Shown one piece after another: positions 4,937 to 7,072 of a DNA stretch of 7,072 nt. This DNA is from Actinomycetota bacterium (lineage in GTDB: Bacteria > Actinomycetota > Actinomycetes > Propionibacteriales > Propionibacteriaceae). Numbering within the stretch: position 1 is the first letter of the stretch; the number at the start of each line of letters is the position of its first letter. The notes below the pieces were generated by a model, which worked only from the letters and a program-made list of their open reading frames with translations, ran no database searches and had not been told where the DNA came from. The stretch is from assembly GCA_016213595.1 (NCBI GenBank), contig JACRAA010000045.1, forward strand, positions 1 through 7,072, in the 5' to 3' direction. A program made the translations under genes and the position numbers.

Positions 4937-5965
4937 TCAGTTGACGGGAGTCAGGTCCTCGTCCCAGTAGTTGCCCGCCCAGGTGTTGCCCTTTCCCTGA
5001 AGGTCGAAGCTCGCCACCGGACCGTACGAGCCACCTGTGGGGAAGTAGAGCCGTGAGAAACGGTTGCCCAGGACCGTGATGTCGTGGGTGACGCCGAACC
5101 GCTGGTTGTCCCCCCCGTACAGCGTGTAGCCGCCCCCCGCGAGCAGGTTGTCGCTGACCAGCCGGTCGGCCTCGACGCCGAAGTCCTGGAACAGCCCGAT
5201 CGCGTCGGTCTGAGGGAACGGGTTGAGGACGGTGTTGTGCTCGATGACGAGCCGACGGCTCGAGCCGTTCGAGGTGATGCCGTTGACGTGGTCACCTTCG
5301 ACCATGCCCAGGTCGTGGATGTAGTTGTCGCGGATGAGGCCCGAGCCGATCTGTACGCCCGTGCTCGCACCGGCGATGTCGTTCGCCGTGATGCTGGTCC
5401 CCACCGCATCGCCGTAGATGTCCTTGATGCCGACCAGAAGCCGTGGCGTGAGACCTTTGGAGCCGATCGTGGTGTGGGTGATGGTGGCGTTCGTCGTGTG
5501 ACGCAGTGCGACGCCCCATGTGTCACCGCTGACGAGGACGAGGGCGTTGCGGACGGTGACGTCCTTGCCGGTCACGTCGATGGGCCCGCTCACCTGCACG
5601 TTCTCCACGAGCGCGTCGTCACCGGTGACCGCCAGCCACCCCCGCCCGTCCCAGTGCCAGCCCGTGCCGCTCGTGACGTCCTCGGGGACGCGCCGCAGGG
5701 CCGAGTGGTCCAGTGCTCCTGCAGTCGACGCGTCGGGGTACCCGCAGCGGCTGGGGATCGTGATGCACCTCGTGGCCGTCGGCGTCGACGGCGGTGCGGA
5801 CGACGGCACGTGCGGGGCGGCGGACGGCCCGGATCCACCAGCCGAGCAGCCGCCCGCGAGCAGTACCGCCAGGCTCAGGACTCCTGCCACGACAGCCCGT
5901 CGAGCCCTAGCATGTGCCGCATGACCGCCGGCCCGTCTCCTGTCAGCGTGGTGGTTCCGGCGCAC
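4937..5965 (-). CDS. Predicted lipoprotein with right-handed beta-helix (protein C)
   Basis: From GTG 5965 this is 342 residues. A basic stretch (RARR, 20-23) is followed by a hydrophobic run and the lipobox LAGGC with C40, so the protein should be lipidated on the outer face of the membrane. A short Pro/Ser linker leads to C67 and C74, with the same spacing as C278/C285 of protein A, then to the beta-helix. The helix matches protein A at roughly 60% identity by eye with a single one-residue gap: SRCGYPDA, VGIKDIYGD, HDLG, D225-H226-x-N228-G229, QTDAI, LFQDFG, GGDNQR, GNYWDE. There is no DUF4082 domain. The start is uncertain: the only other in-frame start codon, GTG 5890 (317 residues), avoids overlap with the divergent GT2 gene but removes the basic residues a lipoprotein signal needs. 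No ribosome site or leaderless box fits either. Open frame further upstream is antisense to GT2 and not coding. Confidence 0.8.
   Translation of the reverse strand: MRRNHHADRRRAGGHAAHARARRAVVAGVLSLAVLLAGGCSAGGSGPSAAPHVPSSAPPSTPTATRCITIPSRCGYPDASTAGALDHSALRRVPEDVTSGTGWHWDGRGWLAVTGDDALVENVQVSGPIDVTGKDVTVRNALVLVSGDTWGVALRHTTNATITHTTIGSKGLTPRLLVGIKDIYGDAVGTSITANDIAGASTGVQIGSGLIRDNYIHDLGMVEGDHVNGITSNGSSRRLVIEHNTVLNPFPQTDAIGLFQDFGVEADRLVSDNLLAGGGYTLYGGDNQRFGVTHDITVLGNRFSRLYFPTGGSYGPVASFDLQGKGNTWAGNYWDEDLTPVN
5908..5913 (+). promoter_or_regulatory. -10 box (TAGCAT) of the GT2 gene at 5921
   Basis: TAGCAT fits TANNNT and ends seven bases before the ATG at 5921, as for a leaderless message. It overlaps the earlier in-frame ATG at 5912, which argues against that start. 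It lies inside the 5' end of protein C on the other strand. Confidence 0.4.
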
Positions 5966-6769
5966 AACGAAGCCGGCGGCATCCGGCGTGTGCTCGACCT
6001 GCTCACCACTGGAATCGGCGACCGGGACGTTCAGGTGGTCGTCGCGTGCAACGGATGTACGGACGGGACCGCCGACGTCGCCCGGGAGTACCCGGGAGTG
6101 GTCGTCCTCGACCTCCCCGAACCCTCCAAGCGGCTGGCCATGAAGGCTGCCGACGATGTCGCGACTCATCCGGTTCGCGCCTACCTGGACGCCGACGTGG
6201 GCGTCAGCCGAGAGCATCTCCTTGCGCTCGTCGACGCCTTGGACGACCGTACGATCGCCACCGGCCCTGAACGTCGCTTCTCGCTCGACGCGTCCTCGTG
6301 GCCCGTGCGCTGGTACTACGACGTGTGGAGTCGGCTCCCCGCGGTACGCGAAGGGCTGTTCGGGCGGGGCCTGATCGTGCTGGCGCCCCAGGCTCACGAG
6401 CGGGTCCGGGCCCTTCCGCTCGTCCTGTCCGACGACCTCGCCATCTCGGAGGCGTTCAGCCCGGAGGAGCGTCGCGTCGTGCCGGGCGCCCTGGCGGTCA
6501 TCGAGGCGCCCCGTACGGTTCGGGACCTCGTGCGTCGACGCATCCGCATCGCCACCGGCAACACGCAGCTCGACCAGCTCGGCATGAGGTCCGCCGTTAC
6601 CCGCACGTCCGTGAAGGACCTGCTCCGGATCGCCGCCGGCTCGCCCGCCCTTGCGCTCAAGGTCGTGGCCTTCGTGGCCATCACCGGGTCCGGCCGGCTC
6701 CTGGCGCGGCGCAGGATCAGGCGCGGCGACTACACCACGTGGTCGCGGGACCAGAGCAGCCGCGGCTGA
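5921..6769 (+). CDS. GT2 family glycosyltransferase
   Basis: A complete 282-residue GT-A fold glycosyltransferase. Motifs: VSVVVPAHNEAGGI at 8-21; CNGCTDGTADVA at 43-54 (donor nucleotide); DAD at 90-92 (metal and donor phosphate); SDDLAISEAF at 170-179, the acceptor/base region; and RRRIRIATGNTQL at 205-217, in the position of the (R/Q)xxRW-type donor site of processive GT2 enzymes. A hydrophobic stretch near 240-265 may let it sit against the membrane, but no clear transmembrane segment is present. Substrates cannot be read. It is less like the GT2 gene at 210, so the two are not recent copies. The ATG at 5921 is preferred over ATG 5912 because of the -10 box at 5908-5913. It is divergent from and overlaps protein C if that begins at 5965, and it converges on the GT4 gene with a 5-bp gap. 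Confidence 0.87.
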   Translation: MTAGPSPVSVVVPAHNEAGGIRRVLDLLTTGIGDRDVQVVVACNGCTDGTADVAREYPGVVVLDLPEPSKRLAMKAADDVATHPVRAYLDADVGVSREHLLALVDALDDRTIATGPERRFSLDASSWPVRWYYDVWSRLPAVREGLFGRGLIVLAPQAHERVRALPLVLSDDLAISEAFSPEERRVVPGALAVIEAPRTVRDLVRRRIRIATGNTQLDQLGMRSAVTRTSVKDLLRIAAGSPALALKVVAFVAITGSGRLLARRRIRRGDYTTWSRDQSSRG

Positions 6770-6774
6770 AGGCG

Positions 6775-7072
6775 TCATGAGCGCCGGCACTCGATGATCT
6801 CGAGCAGCTCCTCGGCTCGCCGGCTCCAGTCGAGGGAGGCGACCGAGCGGCGTACCTCCTCGCGGTCCACCGGGGCCAGGGCCTCGACCGTGGCGACCGC
6901 GAAGGCGTCGGGGGTCGCGGCCGTACGGACGAAGCGCGGGTCGAGCCCGGCGAGAGGGACTGCCCCGCTGGTGACGACCGGGATCCCGGCCGCGAGGTAC
7001 TCCAGCGTCTTCAGCGGGAAGCTGCGGCGGTTGAACGTGCTGTCGGCGTACGGAGTGAGCCCCACCGACAGC
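6775..7072 (-). CDS. GT4-type glycosyltransferase, C-terminal part (cut by right edge)
   Basis: The last 98 codons of a gene that begins beyond the right edge. The visible part contains GLTPYADSTFNRRSFPLK followed by TLEYLAAGIPVV, the nucleotide-sugar site of GT-B enzymes of the GT1/GT4 type, then a final helix. The PLKxLEYLAAG form, without the first Glu of the usual EX7E pair, recalls the TuaH-like group that works on cell-wall or capsule polymers; this is a resemblance, not an assignment. The GTG at 7065 is internal, because coding sequence continues upstream as Leu-Ser to the edge. It is a different gene from the GT4 start at 1-161. Confidence 0.82.
   Translation of the reverse strand, partial: LSVGLTPYADSTFNRRSFPLKTLEYLAAGIPVVTSGAVPLAGLDPRFVRTAATPDAFAVATVEALAPVDREEVRRSVASLDWSRRAEELLEIIECRRS

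Noticed and set aside
5084..5911. Upstream continuation of the GT2 frame on the plus strand
   Set aside because: It is antisense to protein C and low in complexity. The GT2 fold begins at VSVVVPAHNE just after ATG 5921.
6728..6749. GCGAC...GTCGC dyad around an ACCACGTGGT palindrome near the end of the second GT2 gene
   Set aside because: It is short, in coding sequence and lacks a terminator-like stem. I could not separate it from chance.
5966..6790. Upstream continuation of the protein C frame to 6790
   Set aside because: It is antisense to a well-supported GT2 gene, shows no motif, and would put the lipobox in mid-protein.

Overview
The base composition is high-GC, codons end mostly in G or C, several genes begin with GTG, and several starts look leaderless with a TANNNT box. 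Together these point to a high-GC actinobacterium. I cannot name the genus from sequence alone. The window is part of a surface-glycan locus: four glycosyltransferase genes (two complete, two cut by the window edges) enclose three genes for secreted right-handed parallel beta-helix proteins.

Layout. Bases 1-161 (minus) are the first 53 codons of a GT4-type glycosyltransferase. It is divergent from a complete GT2 glycosyltransferase at 210-1097 (plus); both promoters appear to lie in the 48 bp between them. A 20-bp hairpin at 1015-1061 sits at the convergent junction with the first beta-helix gene (1102-2763, minus; here protein A). The second beta-helix gene follows at 3008-4699 (minus; protein B), and the third, a predicted lipoprotein, at 4937-5965 (minus; protein C, start uncertain). 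A second complete GT2 gene at 5921-6769 (plus) is divergent from protein C and converges on the last 98 codons of another GT4-type gene (6775-7072, minus), which continues past the right edge.

The three beta-helix proteins form a mosaic family. A and B share the same front half: signal peptide, a domain I assign to DUF4082, and a Ser/Thr/Pro/Ala linker, with about 82% identity over the DUF4082 part by my hand alignment. A and C share the same back half, a beta-helix type alignable with a single one-residue gap over about 275 residues. B carries a more distant beta-helix that keeps the same landmark residues. A and B are predicted to be exported and C lipid-anchored, so all three would act outside the membrane, possibly binding or cutting the polysaccharide made by the surrounding glycosyltransferases. 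That role is inferred from fold and neighbourhood only.

Regulation. A and B each have their own upstream region of about 240 bp. Both contain a palindrome CTGAG-N5-CTCAG (one clean copy each, plus a degenerate second copy 21 bp away in A) and a leader hairpin with CCCCAAG in the loop. C lacks these. This suggests A and B share a regulator and C does not. There is no gene-free stretch over 300 bases. I see no RNA genes, mobile elements or CRISPR arrays.
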